Notes: generated from the sequence alone by a model not told the origin. A stretch of 34,280 bases of DNA from Jiangella asiatica (GCF_004349065.1 NZ_SMKZ01000065.1:1-34280), one strand, 5' to 3'; numbered from the stretch's first letter, positions 14,553 through 22,955 are shown. A program made the numbers and translations.

Positions 14553-14585
14553 CGACGCTATGACGTCGCCGACCGTTGATGATCA
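14536..14585. repeat. Palindromic element A, copy 2
   Basis: 50-bp near-perfect palindrome: TGATCATCAACGGTTGACGACG, loop CTATGA, then the complementary arm ending ACCGTTGATGATCA, with two mismatches between the 22-bp arms. It lies at the convergence of the LLM gene and the MFS gene. The LLM stop (14550-14552) is in its left arm and the MFS stop (complement of 14583-14585) is its terminal TCA. It may also act as a bidirectional terminator. Confidence 0.9.
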
Positions 14586-15815
14586 AGGGGGATCGCGCAG
14601 GGCCCGCAGCAGCACCGGTGCGGTGACCAGCAGGGCGATCGCCCGGACGGCGGCCGCGACCAGGTAGGGCGCCCGCAGCCCGAGCAGGTGCGCGACGAAC
14701 CCGCCGGTCAGAGCGCCGAGCGGGGTGAGGCCCCAGCCGACCATGCGGTAGACGCCGGTGACCCGGCCCAGCAGGTCCGACGGCACCAGCCGCTGCCGCA
14801 GGCTGACGGTGACGACGTTCCAGAGCGTGGTGGCGAAGCCGGTGACGCCCAGCAGCGCGCCGAGGACCCGCGGGTCCGGGCTCAGCCCGATGCCGGCGAA
14901 CGCGACCGCATTGGTGCCGAGCGAGCCGAACAGCGCACCCCGCACGCCGACCACCGCGATGACCCGAGAGCTGGTCAGCCCGCCGAGGACGCTACCAACG
15001 GCGGCCGCGGCCAGCAGCAGGCCGTAGCCGCGGGCGTTGAGCCCGAGGGTCTGGGTCGCCAGCAGCACCAGTGTCGCCGTCGCCAGCGCGAAGCAGAATG
15101 TGTTGAGCGCGAGCAGCACGGCCAGGGTCCGCAGCAGCCGGTGCCGCGCCAGCCAGCGCAGCCCGTCCGCGATCGCCGTGCGCACCGGCGGATGCCCGCC
15201 TCGTCCGGGCGACCCGGTCCGCGCGGCTGTCGGACGGCGCAGCGTGGCCAGCAGCAGCGCGGACACGGCGAGCGCGGCGGCGTCCACTCCGAACGGGAGC
15301 GCGACGGCGACGGCGAACAACAGACTCCCCACCGGCGGCCCCACGAACTGCTGGCCGACGGTGACGACCGTCTGGTGGTAGCCGTTCGCCCGGTGCAGCA
15401 GGGGCCCGGCGACCAGGTCGGGCAGCAGCGCCTGCGCGGCGGTGCCGGCAACGACCTGGCAGGCACCGAGCGCGAACGCCAGCAGCGCCAGCGCGGCCAC
15501 GCCGAGCCGGCCGGTCCCGGCCAGCACGGCGACGCCGCCGACCAGGAGCGCCTGGATCGCCTGCGCCCGCCACGTCAGCCCGGCCCGGTCGTGCCGGTCC
15601 ACCAGCACGCCGGCCGGGAGCGACAGCAGCAGCCAGGGCAGGTAGGTCGCCGCGGTCACCGCGGACACCAGCCGGGCGTCGTCGGTGAGCGTCGCCGCCA
15701 GCAACGGGACCGCCGCGGCGAACGCTCCCTCGCCGACCGCGTTCACGCCGGCCGCACCGGCCAGCCGCCAGAACGGGCCGGGCAGCCGGGGCCGCTCGGC
15801 GGCGGGTGGGGTCAT
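14583..15815 (-). CDS. MFS exporter, DHA3 type, paired with ArsR-family regulator
   Basis: Membrane protein of 410 residues with about twelve hydrophobic segments and the loop motif PAGVLVDRHDR near residues 67-77. The group includes macrolide and other drug exporters. The C-terminus is complete and the stop codon comes from the edge of palindromic element A2. ATG 15815 is followed by a short polar leader (TPPAAERPRLPGPFW) before the first helix. It is divergent from an ArsR-family gene across 66 bp containing a 19-bp dyad, a typical regulator and efflux-pump module. Substrate unknown. Similar in type to the exporter at 100-1317, but not closely alike. Confidence 0.88.
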   Translation of the reverse strand: MTPPAAERPRLPGPFWRLAGAAGVNAVGEGAFAAAVPLLAATLTDDARLVSAVTAATYLPWLLLSLPAGVLVDRHDRAGLTWRAQAIQALLVGGVAVLAGTGRLGVAALALLAFALGACQVVAGTAAQALLPDLVAGPLLHRANGYHQTVVTVGQQFVGPPVGSLLFAVAVALPFGVDAAALAVSALLLATLRRPTAARTGSPGRGGHPPVRTAIADGLRWLARHRLLRTLAVLLALNTFCFALATATLVLLATQTLGLNARGYGLLLAAAAVGSVLGGLTSSRVIAVVGVRGALFGSLGTNAVAFAGIGLSPDPRVLGALLGVTGFATTLWNVVTVSLRQRLVPSDLLGRVTGVYRMVGWGLTPLGALTGGFVAHLLGLRAPYLVAAAVRAIALLVTAPVLLRALRDPP

Positions 15816-15853
15816 GGCGGCATCGTCACGGCGGCGCGCGGCGGCACGACACG

Positions 15854-15872
15854 ATGTAGCCCACTGCTACAT
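15854..15872. promoter_or_regulatory. ArsR-type operator dyad between arsR-like gene and MFS exporter
   Basis: ATGTAGC-N5-GCTACAT, a perfect 7-bp inverted repeat centred in the 66-bp divergent gap. It ends 9 bp before the regulator ATG (15882) and lies 39 bp from the exporter start. Binding would block both promoters. Confidence 0.65.
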
Positions 15873-15881
15873 ACTCCGGGC

Positions 15882-16886
15882 ATGGCGTTGACGGTCGAGG
15901 TGGGCGTGGCAGAGCTGGCCGCCACCCGGTTCGCCGTCTCCCCGCTGTCGGAGACGGTGGCCGCGCTGCAGCAGCTGGCCGGCCGGGACCGGCAGCCGGT
16001 GCACCGGCGGTGGCTGCGGTGGGCGACGGCGGAACTGGCCGGGCACCCCATCGACCTCTCACACACCTGGCCGCTGATCGTCAGCGACCGGCTCGGCTGG
16101 CCGGAGTTCCTGGTTCCCGCACCGGCCGGCCCGGGCACGTCCATCGACGACGACCTCGCGGCGCTGCGGCGCACCACACCCGCGCAGGTCCGGGCGAGCC
16201 TGCGCCGGGTCTTCGCCGACGAGCCGCCACCGGCGGCCCGCGACCTGTCGGCCCGGCCGGTCACCGGGCTGCGTGCGATCGCCGGGGAGCTGCGCGCCGC
16301 ACACGACCGCCTGGTCGCGCCGCACTGGCCGCGTATCCGCGCCGTGCTCGACGCCGACGTCGCCTACCGCGCCCGCCGGCTGGCGATCGGCGGCGCGGCG
16401 GACCTCTTCGCCGACCTCCACCCGGACCTGCACTGGCACGACGAACGGCTGGTGCTCGACGGGGCGCGGTGGCGCACCGACCGCGTCGTCAACCGGGGCC
16501 CTGGCGGGCTGGTCCTGATGCCGGTCGTCCTCGGCTCGGCCTACGTCCTGATCAAGAAGAGCACGTCCACCCAGACGACGGTCCGCTACCCGGCTCGCGG
16601 CGCGGGTGCGCTGTGGACCGCCGGGGCGCGGCCGGCCCCGGGCGGTACTGTCCGGCTGATCGGCAGGGCCCGGGCCGAGCTGCTCGAGGCGCTGCGTTCG
16701 CCGGCGACCCCGACCGACCTGGCGCGCTCGCTCGGCGTCACCCCCAGCGCGGTGTCGCAGCACCTGCGGGTCCTGCGGGAGAACGGCCTGGTGGCCGGCG
16801 AGCGGTCCGGCCGCGCCGTCCTGTACTCGACGACGGCGCTCGGTGCGGCCCTAGGCGACGCCCCCGCTGCCACCGCCTCCCCATGA
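15882..16886 (+). CDS. ArsR-family transcriptional regulator with DUF5937-like N-terminal region
   Basis: Regulator of 334 residues, much longer than classical ArsR. Residues 1-240 form a helical region (VEVGVAELAATRFAVSPLSETVAAL and onward) typical of the actinobacterial DUF5937-ArsR group. The C-terminus holds the winged helix (RAELLEALRSPATPTDLARSLGVT, then SAVSQHLRVLRENGLVAGERSGRAVLY, near residues 262-320). The metal-binding Cys motif of ArsR/SmtB is absent, so an organic ligand is more likely. It is divergent from the MFS exporter with a shared operator, so it probably represses efflux and itself. The stop codon is the first TGA of palindromic element A3. Confidence 0.88.
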   Translation: MALTVEVGVAELAATRFAVSPLSETVAALQQLAGRDRQPVHRRWLRWATAELAGHPIDLSHTWPLIVSDRLGWPEFLVPAPAGPGTSIDDDLAALRRTTPAQVRASLRRVFADEPPPAARDLSARPVTGLRAIAGELRAAHDRLVAPHWPRIRAVLDADVAYRARRLAIGGAADLFADLHPDLHWHDERLVLDGARWRTDRVVNRGPGGLVLMPVVLGSAYVLIKKSTSTQTTVRYPARGAGALWTAGARPAPGGTVRLIGRARAELLEALRSPATPTDLARSLGVTPSAVSQHLRVLRENGLVAGERSGRAVLYSTTALGAALGDAPAATASP

Positions 16887-16933
16887 TCATCAACCGACAG
16901 CGACCTCATGGCGTCGCCAACCGTTGATGATCA
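16884..16933. repeat. Palindromic element A, copy 3
   Basis: 50-bp element TGATCATCAACCGACAGCGA... to ...GCCAACCGTTGATGATCA, differing from copy 4 at two positions; the flanking CCCA/TGGG also pairs. The TGA at 16884-16886 ends the ArsR-family gene, and the TCA at 16890-16892 is the stop of the opposing AbiEi/DUF559 gene. Confidence 0.9.
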
Positions 16934-17894
16934 TGGGAACGGGGCAGTCCGGGCCGCAGGCGCGCGGCCTGCCCGTCCAGCCTCGGTCCCGGAGCACGCG
17001 GCCCTGCTCGGCCGCGACGCCGCAGGGATCGCCGAAGACATCCGAGTGGCCGTATCGGAGCGTGGCACGGCCGTCGGAGGTGGCGCGGTTGTCGCGGCGA
17101 CGGTCGCGGAACCGGCCGTCGTCGACGTGACCGACCCTGCCGTCCAGCTCGATGCGCAGTGCGTACCTGTCGTAGTCGACGTCGACCCAGATGACGCGGC
17201 TGCCGGCCACGCGCCGTTGGCGGTGCCCGCGCGGCATGGCGTGCGCGCGCTCGACCGCGCGTAGGTGCCGCAGCTCGAGCGGCGACTGTGCGCCCGCGGC
17301 GACGTCGCCGAGCATGCTCTCGAGCATCGGCCGCCAGCGGATCTTCTTGCGCCGGCCGAGCGCGTCGGCGAGCCGCTCCGGGGTGGTCAGTCGTCGCTGG
17401 CACGCCGACGTCACCCACGTCTCGACCTCACGCGGGCGCGCGGTGGCGTCAACGAGGTCGAGGACGGTGTCCTCGACTCGCGTGCGCGGCGGCGAGAGCG
17501 TGGGATGGCGGGTGTGGCACAGCCGATGCGCGTAGTGGAGACCGACGCCGTCGACCCGGCTGCGGACGTGCCGATCCGCGGGCAGCGTCACGTGGATGAG
17601 CGGCCCGGGATCATCACAGAGCCCGTCGAGGAAGGCAGCCGTACGGTGACTCGCGACGGCGCCGCGACCGGCCCGCAGGATGGCCGCCCAGACCTGCGCT
17701 TCGAACGGAAGCGGGCCGGTGAACGTCGCGTACACCCGCGCGTGGACCCGTTGCCAATGGCCGGACCGCACGAGCCAGCCCACGCGCCGCTGCGTCATCC
17801 CGGCCGCGACCGCCTGCTCCAAGCCGACGACACCGTGCTGCAGGGCTGCGAGGTCGATGAGGGTGACTGGCAGGACCACGCCGCCGAGCTTCAT
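16890..17894 (-). CDS. AbiEi-antitoxin-like / DUF559 (Vsr-like nuclease fold) protein
   Basis: Protein of 334 residues. The N-terminal part (LAALQHGVVGLEQAVAAGMTQRRVGWLVRSGHWQRVHARVYATF, residues 11-55) is the winged-helix domain of AbiEi-type antitoxins. The middle (LRAGRGAVASHRTAAFLDGL, TLPADRHVRSRVDGVGLHYA) and C-terminal part (IWVDVDYDRYALRIELDGRVGH, then FRDRRRDNRATSDGRATLRYG) match the common actinobacterial DUF559 architecture, with a D...E-L-D-G Vsr-like endonuclease core. No AbiEii nucleotidyltransferase toxin is adjacent, so this is not a standard type IV toxin-antitoxin pair. The last 14 residues are encoded by palindromic element A3. The gene lies alone between direct repeats A3 and A4. 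Confidence 0.8.
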   Translation of the reverse strand: MKLGGVVLPVTLIDLAALQHGVVGLEQAVAAGMTQRRVGWLVRSGHWQRVHARVYATFTGPLPFEAQVWAAILRAGRGAVASHRTAAFLDGLCDDPGPLIHVTLPADRHVRSRVDGVGLHYAHRLCHTRHPTLSPPRTRVEDTVLDLVDATARPREVETWVTSACQRRLTTPERLADALGRRKKIRWRPMLESMLGDVAAGAQSPLELRHLRAVERAHAMPRGHRQRRVAGSRVIWVDVDYDRYALRIELDGRVGHVDDGRFRDRRRDNRATSDGRATLRYGHSDVFGDPCGVAAEQGRVLRDRGWTGRPRACGPDCPVPMIINGWRRHEVAVG

Positions 17895-17957
17895 CCCGCG
17901 CCGGCCCGAACACCAGATGCAGAACGCGATCTGTGGACAACCGCCCGCCGTCTCCCA

Positions 17958-18007
17958 TGATCATCAACCGACAGCGACGTCATCGCGTCGCCAACCGTTG
18001 ATGATCA
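17958..18007. repeat. Palindromic element A, copy 4
   Basis: 50-bp element in the same orientation as copy 3 and 48/50 identical to it. It lies between the start of the AbiEi/DUF559 gene and the metG promoter, ending 15 bp before the metG -10 hexamer. Confidence 0.9.
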
Positions 18008-18022
18008 TGGGAGGGGGCGGGC

Positions 18023-18034
18023 TACCATCGGGCC
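18023..18034 (+). promoter_or_regulatory. Leaderless promoter -10 of metG
   Basis: TACCAT (18023-18028) is 6 nt before ATG 18035, and no ribosome-binding site lies between, so the mRNA likely begins at the start codon. Element A4 occupies the expected -35 region. Confidence 0.5.
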
Positions 18035-19615
18035 ATGCCCAAGGCGTTCTACGTCACCACACCCATCTACTACGTCAACGACGCGCCGCACATCGGGCAC
18101 GCGTACACGACGGTCGCCACCGACTTCATCGCCCGCTGGCACCGCCAGCGCCAGGAGGACGTCTGGTTCCTCACCGGCACCGACGAGCACGGCGAGAAGG
18201 TCCTGCGCACGGCCGAGAGCAACGGCACCAGCCCCAGGGCGTGGGCCGACCGCCTGGTCGAGACCGCCTGGAAGCCGGTGCTGCGCACCATCGACGCGTC
18301 GAACGACGACTTCATCCGCACCACCGAGGACCGCCACGTCGAGCGGGTCAAGGAGTTCATCCAGGGCCTGCACGACGCCGGCGAGATCTTCGAGGGGACG
18401 TACGAGGGCGCCTACTGCGTGGCCTGCGAGGAGTACAAGCAGCCGGGCGACCTGGTCGAGGGCACCGGCGACCAATCGGGGCTCCAACTGTGCTCAATTC
18501 ATGGCCAGCCGGTCGAGATGCTCGCGGAGACCAACTACTTCTTCCGGATGTCGGCCTACACCGACCGCCTGCTGGACTTCTACGAGCAGAACCCCGGCTT
18601 CGTGCAGCCGGAGAGCGCCCGCAACGAGGTCGTGAGCTTCGTCAAGCAGGGCCTGCAGGACCTCTCCATCTCGCGGTCGACGTTCGACTGGGGCGTCACC
18701 GTGCCGTGGGACCCCTCCCACGTCATCTACGTGTGGATCGACGCGCTGCTCAACTACGCGACGGCGGCCGGCTACGGCGCGGACCGGGAGAAGTTCGACA
18801 AGACCTGGCCGGCCGACATCCACTTCGTCGGCAAGGACATCCTGCGCTTCCACGCCGTCATCTGGCCGGCCATGCTGATGGCGGCCGGGTTGCCGCTGCC
18901 GAAGAAGGTGTTCGCGCACGGCTGGTTGCTGGTGGGCGGCGAGAAGATGAGCAAGTCCAAGCTCACCGGCATCGCGCCGGCGCAGATCACCGACACGTTC
19001 GGCTCCGACGCCTTCCGCTACTACTTCCTGCGCGCCATCGCCTTCGGCAACGACGGTTCGTTCTCGTGGGAGGACATCGCCGCGCGGTACCAGGCCGAGC
19101 TCGCCAACGGGCTGGGCAACCTCGCCTCCCGGGTGACGGCCATGGTGGGCCGCTACTTCGACGGTGTGCTGCCGGCGCCGCGGACCGACGTCACCGACGC
19201 CGAGCGCACCCTTGCCACCGTCGCCGCTCAGGCCGCGAAGGAGGCCGACGCCGCCGTCGACCGGGTCGCGCCGCACGAAGCGCTGGCAGCGGTGTGGGTC
19301 CTTGTCGACGCCGCCAACGGCTACCTGACCGAGCAGCAGCCGTGGGCCGTCGCGAAGGACGAGAGCCAGCGGGAGCGGCTGGCCACCATCCTGTACTCCT
19401 CGGCCGAGGCGCTGCGCGCGCTGGCGGTGCTGCTCAACGCCGCCATGCCCAAGGCGTCGGCGCGGCTGTGGGAGTCGCTGGGCGCGGAGAAGGCGCTCGG
19501 CTCGCTGGCCGCACAGCCGGTGGGCGACGCCGGCCGGTGGGGTCAGTTGGTGCCCGGCACCGAGGTGACGAAGGGCGAGGCGCTGTTCCCGCGCATCGAC
19601 CCCGACGCACAGTAG
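18035..19615 (+). CDS. metG: Methionyl-tRNA synthetase
   Basis: Class I synthetase of 526 residues that charges tRNA-Met. It has the HIGH-type motif PHIGHAYTTVATD (residues 17-29), an insertion with CVACEEYK and LCSIHG (a reduced zinc knuckle), the KMSKS motif in GEKMSKSKLTG near 306, and an anticodon-binding helical domain. It lacks the C-terminal tRNA-binding OB domain, as in M. tuberculosis MetG. It is first in the metG-tatD-rpfB-rsmA-ispE block, with tatD starting 4 nt after its stop. The promoter looks leaderless. Confidence 0.96.
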   Translation: MPKAFYVTTPIYYVNDAPHIGHAYTTVATDFIARWHRQRQEDVWFLTGTDEHGEKVLRTAESNGTSPRAWADRLVETAWKPVLRTIDASNDDFIRTTEDRHVERVKEFIQGLHDAGEIFEGTYEGAYCVACEEYKQPGDLVEGTGDQSGLQLCSIHGQPVEMLAETNYFFRMSAYTDRLLDFYEQNPGFVQPESARNEVVSFVKQGLQDLSISRSTFDWGVTVPWDPSHVIYVWIDALLNYATAAGYGADREKFDKTWPADIHFVGKDILRFHAVIWPAMLMAAGLPLPKKVFAHGWLLVGGEKMSKSKLTGIAPAQITDTFGSDAFRYYFLRAIAFGNDGSFSWEDIAARYQAELANGLGNLASRVTAMVGRYFDGVLPAPRTDVTDAERTLATVAAQAAKEADAAVDRVAPHEALAAVWVLVDAANGYLTEQQPWAVAKDESQRERLATILYSSAEALRALAVLLNAAMPKASARLWESLGAEKALGSLAAQPVGDAGRWGQLVPGTEVTKGEALFPRIDPDAQ

Positions 19616-19619
19616 CTCC

Positions 19620-20507
19620 ATGCGCACCAACCAGCGCCGGTCCGCGACGGACGAGGGCGGCCGGCGGCGCGACCGTTCCCGCCCGCCGGCGCCAGAGCCG
19701 CTGCCGTACCCCGTCACCGACACGCACTGTCACCTCGACATCGCCGATGCCGACGACGGCGACGAGCTCACCGTCGGCGACGCGCTCGCCGCGGCCGCCG
19801 CGGTCAATGTGACGCGGATCGTTCAGGTGGGCTGCGACCTGCCGAGCTCGACGTGGGCGGTCGCGGCCGCCGAGCGCTACCCGAGCGTCGTCGCCACCGT
19901 GGCCGTGCATCCCAACGAGGCGCCCGGGCTGGCCGAGCAGGGCCGCCTGGACGACGCGCTGGCCGAGATCGACCGGCTGGCCGGGTCCAGCCCGCGAGTG
20001 CGTGGCGTCGGCGAGACCGGCCTGGACCACTTCCGCACCGGGCCGGACGGCCGGGCCGCGCAGGAGGCATCCTTCCGGGCGCACGCCGAGATCGCCCGGC
20101 AGCGCGAGCTGGCGCTGGTCATCCACGACAGGGACGCCCACGACGACGTTCTACGGGTGCTGAACGACGTCGAGACGCCGGAACGTGTCGTATTTCACTG
20201 TTTCTCCGGGAACGAGACCATGGCGCGTGACGTCGCGGAGCGCGGCTGGTTCCTCTCCTTCGCCGGCCCGGTCACGTTCAAGAACGCCGCTGAACTGCGG
20301 GCCGCGCTGGCCGTCACGCCCCTGGAGAACGTGCTCGTCGAGACCGATGCGCCGTTCCTCACCCCGCACCCCTTCCGTGGCCGGCCGAACGCGTCGTACC
20401 TGGTCCCGGTCACGGTCCGGGTCGTCGCCGAGGTGCTGGGGGTGGACCTGGGGACGGTATGCCAGGCGCTTCGGAGCAACGCCGAGCGGGCTTTCGGCGC
20501 GTGGTGA
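19620..20507 (+). CDS. tatD: TatD family metal-dependent hydrolase/DNase
   Basis: TIM-barrel amidohydrolase of 295 residues. Metal ligands are visible in order: DTHCHLD (near 34-40), GETGLDHFR, VIHDRDAHDDVL, FHCFSGNE and ETDAPFL. Family members are 3'-5' DNases active in DNA repair and nucleic-acid turnover, and the bacterial role is often unspecified. About 30 residues precede the first motif (basic, MRTNQRRSATDEGGRRRDRS), longer than usual, so a later start is possible, though ATG 19620 lies only 4 nt after metG and fits coupling. It is followed by rpfB after a 344-bp leader region. Confidence 0.93.
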   Translation: MRTNQRRSATDEGGRRRDRSRPPAPEPLPYPVTDTHCHLDIADADDGDELTVGDALAAAAAVNVTRIVQVGCDLPSSTWAVAAAERYPSVVATVAVHPNEAPGLAEQGRLDDALAEIDRLAGSSPRVRGVGETGLDHFRTGPDGRAAQEASFRAHAEIARQRELALVIHDRDAHDDVLRVLNDVETPERVVFHCFSGNETMARDVAERGWFLSFAGPVTFKNAAELRAALAVTPLENVLVETDAPFLTPHPFRGRPNASYLVPVTVRVVAEVLGVDLGTVCQALRSNAERAFGAW

Positions 20508-20851
20508 CGCAGAGTCGTCGCCGCTGGTCAAGCGTGTGTTCGCGGGGTGCCGCGGCCGGCGGGGAGCGGTCGCGGCGCGGCGGTGCGTCACCGGAGAGCG
20601 GGGTGTCACAACCGGGTCAGAATCTACCTATATGTCGCATTTATGGGCGTGGTTCGGTTGTCCGGCGGGCCGAGTTACGTTACCGTCCCGAGATTGTTAG
20701 CCGGGGTCGGGGAAGCTTCGGGTGGCACAGAGATCGGCCGGACACGCCGGCCGGCAGGCAGCGCGCGCACCATGCGACGCGATAGCTTGGCCGGTTGGTG
20801 ACCGGCCGAGCCACGGGGTCCCGTGCCCGGGAGGTACGACCAAGGAGCACA
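20508..20851 (+). promoter_or_regulatory. rpfB promoter and long 5' leader (gene-free)
   Basis: Best promoter seen: TTGTCC (20658-20663), 17-bp spacer, TACCGT (20681-20686), giving a leader of about 160 nt before GTG 20852. The leader folds GGCCGG/CCGGCC (about 20736-20754) and other GC hairpins. An AT-rich patch (20621-20650) lies just upstream. The conserved strands of the c-di-AMP (ydaO) riboswitch, common before rpf genes, were not found. No coding frame with typical codon use is seen. Confidence 0.45.
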
Positions 20852-21982
20852 GTGCGCCTGTCCGCGAAGACGATGGCGATCAACACCGCCGTCGTCGCTG
20901 CTCTGGTAGGCGGCGGAGTCGCCTACATCACGCTCGACAACGCCGTCACGCTCACCGTCGACGGCCAGGCCGAGACCGTGCACACCTTCGGCAGTAGCGT
21001 CGAGGACGTCCTCGACGAGCAGGGCATCGAACTCAGTGCGCGCGACGAGGTCATCCCCACGCTGGACAGTGCCGTCGAGGACGGCACAGAGATCTCCGTC
21101 CGGTACGCCCGTCAGATCACCGTGACCGTCGACGGCGAGGAGCAGGAGCTCTGGACCACGGCGCTCTCGGTCGACGAGGCGCTCGGCGACCTGGACATCC
21201 GGCACGAAGACGCCGAGATCTCCGTCGCCCGGTCGCAGTCGATCGGTCGTGGCGGTCTGGACTTCGAGATCCGCACCCCCAAGGAGATCACCGTCGTCGC
21301 CGACGGCGCCTCGAACCCGGTGACCACCACCGCGCTGACCGTGCGCGAGGCGCTCAACGACGTCGGCGTCACGCTCGGCGACCGCGACCTGGTGGAACCG
21401 ACGCTTGAGTCCCCGCTGGACGACGCGCTCACCGTCACCGTACGGCGGGTCACCGTCGAGACCGAGACGGTCACCGCGGCGGTGCCGTTCGGAACCACCG
21501 AGCAGGAGGACGACTCCCTCGAGATCGGCACCGAGTCGGTCGAGACAAAGGGCGTCAACGGCTCGGTCGAGCGCGTGGTCGAGAAGACATACGTCGACGG
21601 CACGCTTCAATCCGAGAAGGTTCTCTCCGAGACCGTCGTCGCCGCACCCGTCGACGAGGTCGTGCTGATCGGCACCAAGGAGCCGGCCCCGCCCGCCGAG
21701 GACGAGGGCGACGGCGGCGGCGACGACAACGTCGACGGCGGCGTCTGGGACCGGCTGGCCCAGTGCGAGTCAGGCGGCAACTGGTCCATCAACACCGGCA
21801 ACGGCTACTACGGCGGTCTGCAGTTCTCGCTGGGCACCTGGCGAGCCTTCGGCGGCTCGGGCTACCCGCACGAGAACAGCAAGGCCGAGCAGATCCGCAT
21901 CGCCGAGAAGGTCCGCGACAACCGCGGCGGCTACGGCGACTGGCCGGCTTGCGCCCGCGAGCTGGGCCTGCCGCTCGGCTGA
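20852..21982 (+). CDS. rpfB: Resuscitation-promoting factor RpfB
   Basis: Secreted or membrane-anchored wall enzyme of 376 residues. An N-terminal membrane segment ([22 protein letters not shown]) is followed by three DUF348 repeats (starting near [18 protein letters not shown] and EITVVADGA) and a G5 domain ([17 protein letters not shown] onward). An acidic linker then leads to the Rpf transglycosylase domain, with catalytic Glu in [23 protein letters not shown]. It cleaves peptidoglycan and wakes dormant cells or spores. GTG 20852 has AAGGAG (20842-20847) just upstream. Domain order equals that of M. tuberculosis RpfB and the gene context is conserved. Confidence 0.96.
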   Translation: MRLSAKTMAINTAVVAALVGGGVAYITLDNAVTLTVDGQAETVHTFGSSVEDVLDEQGIELSARDEVIPTLDSAVEDGTEISVRYARQITVTVDGEEQELWTTALSVDEALGDLDIRHEDAEISVARSQSIGRGGLDFEIRTPKEITVVADGASNPVTTTALTVREALNDVGVTLGDRDLVEPTLESPLDDALTVTVRRVTVETETVTAAVPFGTTEQEDDSLEIGTESVETKGVNGSVERVVEKTYVDGTLQSEKVLSETVVAAPVDEVVLIGTKEPAPPAEDEGDGGGDDNVDGGVWDRLAQCESGGNWSINTGNGYYGGLQFSLGTWRAFGGSGYPHENSKAEQIRIAEKVRDNRGGYGDWPACARELGLPLG

Positions 21983-22056
21983 GGCCTGGAAGCGCAGCTG
22001 TCGGCGAACCGGCCGCCGGCCGGTGCGGCGCGGGGCAGTACGCTCGGCCCGTGCCG

Positions 22057-22929
22057 ATGAGCGACGACACGTCCGTCGGCCCCAGACTCCTGGGGCCGGC
22101 GGACGTTCGCCGTCTGGCGGCCGAGCTCGGGCTGCGGCCCACGAAGTCCCTCGGGCAGAACTTCGTCATCGACCCCAACACAGTGCGGCGCATCGTGCGG
22201 GTGGCGGGCGTCGGCCCCGATGACGTCGTCGTCGAGGTGGGACCCGGCCTCGGCTCACTGACCCTGGCGCTGCTGCCGGTCGTCCGGCGCGTTGTCGCGG
22301 TCGAGGTCGACCGGCTGCTGGCCGGGCGGCTCCCGGCAACGGTGTCGGCGTACGCGCCCGCCGTGGCCGGCCGGCTGGAGGTCGTGCCCGCGGACGCGCT
22401 GCGGGTGCGGTCGCTGCCGGGCCCGCCGCCGACCGCAATGGTGGCCAACCTTCCCTACAACGTCTCGGTTCCGGTCCTGCTGCACCTGCTGGAGGCGTTC
22501 CCGAGCCTGTCCCGGGTGCTGGTGATGGTGCAGAAGGAGGTGGCCGATCGGCTCGCCGCGCCCCCGGGTTCGCGCACCTACGGAGTTCCGTCGGTCAAGG
22601 CGGCCTGGTACGCGACGGTGTCGCCGGCCGGTGCGGTCGGGCGAAACGTCTTCTGGCCTGCCCCCAACGTCGACTCCGGGCTGGTGCTGCTGGAACGCCG
22701 CCCGAGCCCGCTCAGCGCCGACCGGGCCGCCGTCTTCGCCGTCGTCGACGCCGCCTTCGCGCAGCGCCGCAAGACGCTGCGGGCGGCGCTCAGCGGCTGG
22801 GCCGGGTCGGCCGCCGCCGCGGAGGCCGCGCTGACGGAGGCCGGGATCGACCCGCGCACCCGCGGCGAGCAGCTCACCGTGGGCGATTTCGCCCGGATCG
22901 CCACGGCTGGTACCTCGATAGGCTCGTGA
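22057..22929 (+). CDS. rsmA: 16S rRNA (adenine(1518)-N6/adenine(1519)-N6)-dimethyltransferase
   Basis: KsgA of 290 residues, which dimethylates two adenines in the 3' hairpin of 16S rRNA during small-subunit maturation. Motifs are [20 protein letters not shown] near residues 27-46, [16 protein letters not shown] (SAM motif I), PADALRV, and [15 protein letters not shown] (catalytic NLPY). The C-terminus holds [13 protein letters not shown] 22057 is used. GTG 22051 is equally possible because TACGCT lies 6 nt before it (22039-22044), a leaderless pattern. Its stop overlaps a possible ispE start (GTGA). Confidence 0.95.
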   Translation: MSDDTSVGPRLLGPADVRRLAAELGLRPTKSLGQNFVIDPNTVRRIVRVAGVGPDDVVVEVGPGLGSLTLALLPVVRRVVAVEVDRLLAGRLPATVSAYAPAVAGRLEVVPADALRVRSLPGPPPTAMVANLPYNVSVPVLLHLLEAFPSLSRVLVMVQKEVADRLAAPPGSRTYGVPSVKAAWYATVSPAGAVGRNVFWPAPNVDSGLVLLERRPSPLSADRAAVFAVVDAAFAQRRKTLRAALSGWAGSAAAAEAALTEAGIDPRTRGEQLTVGDFARIATAGTSIGS

Positions 22930-22955
22930 GTCGGCTTTCCGGTAGCGTCACCCTG

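Noticed and set aside
16890-17894. Complete type IV AbiEi-AbiEii toxin-antitoxin locus
   Set aside because: No nucleotidyltransferase toxin gene lies on either side. The neighbours are an ArsR-family gene and metG.
20680-20851. c-di-AMP (ydaO) riboswitch before rpfB
   Set aside because: The characteristic conserved strands, including the CCGACAGCTAACC-like segment, could not be found.
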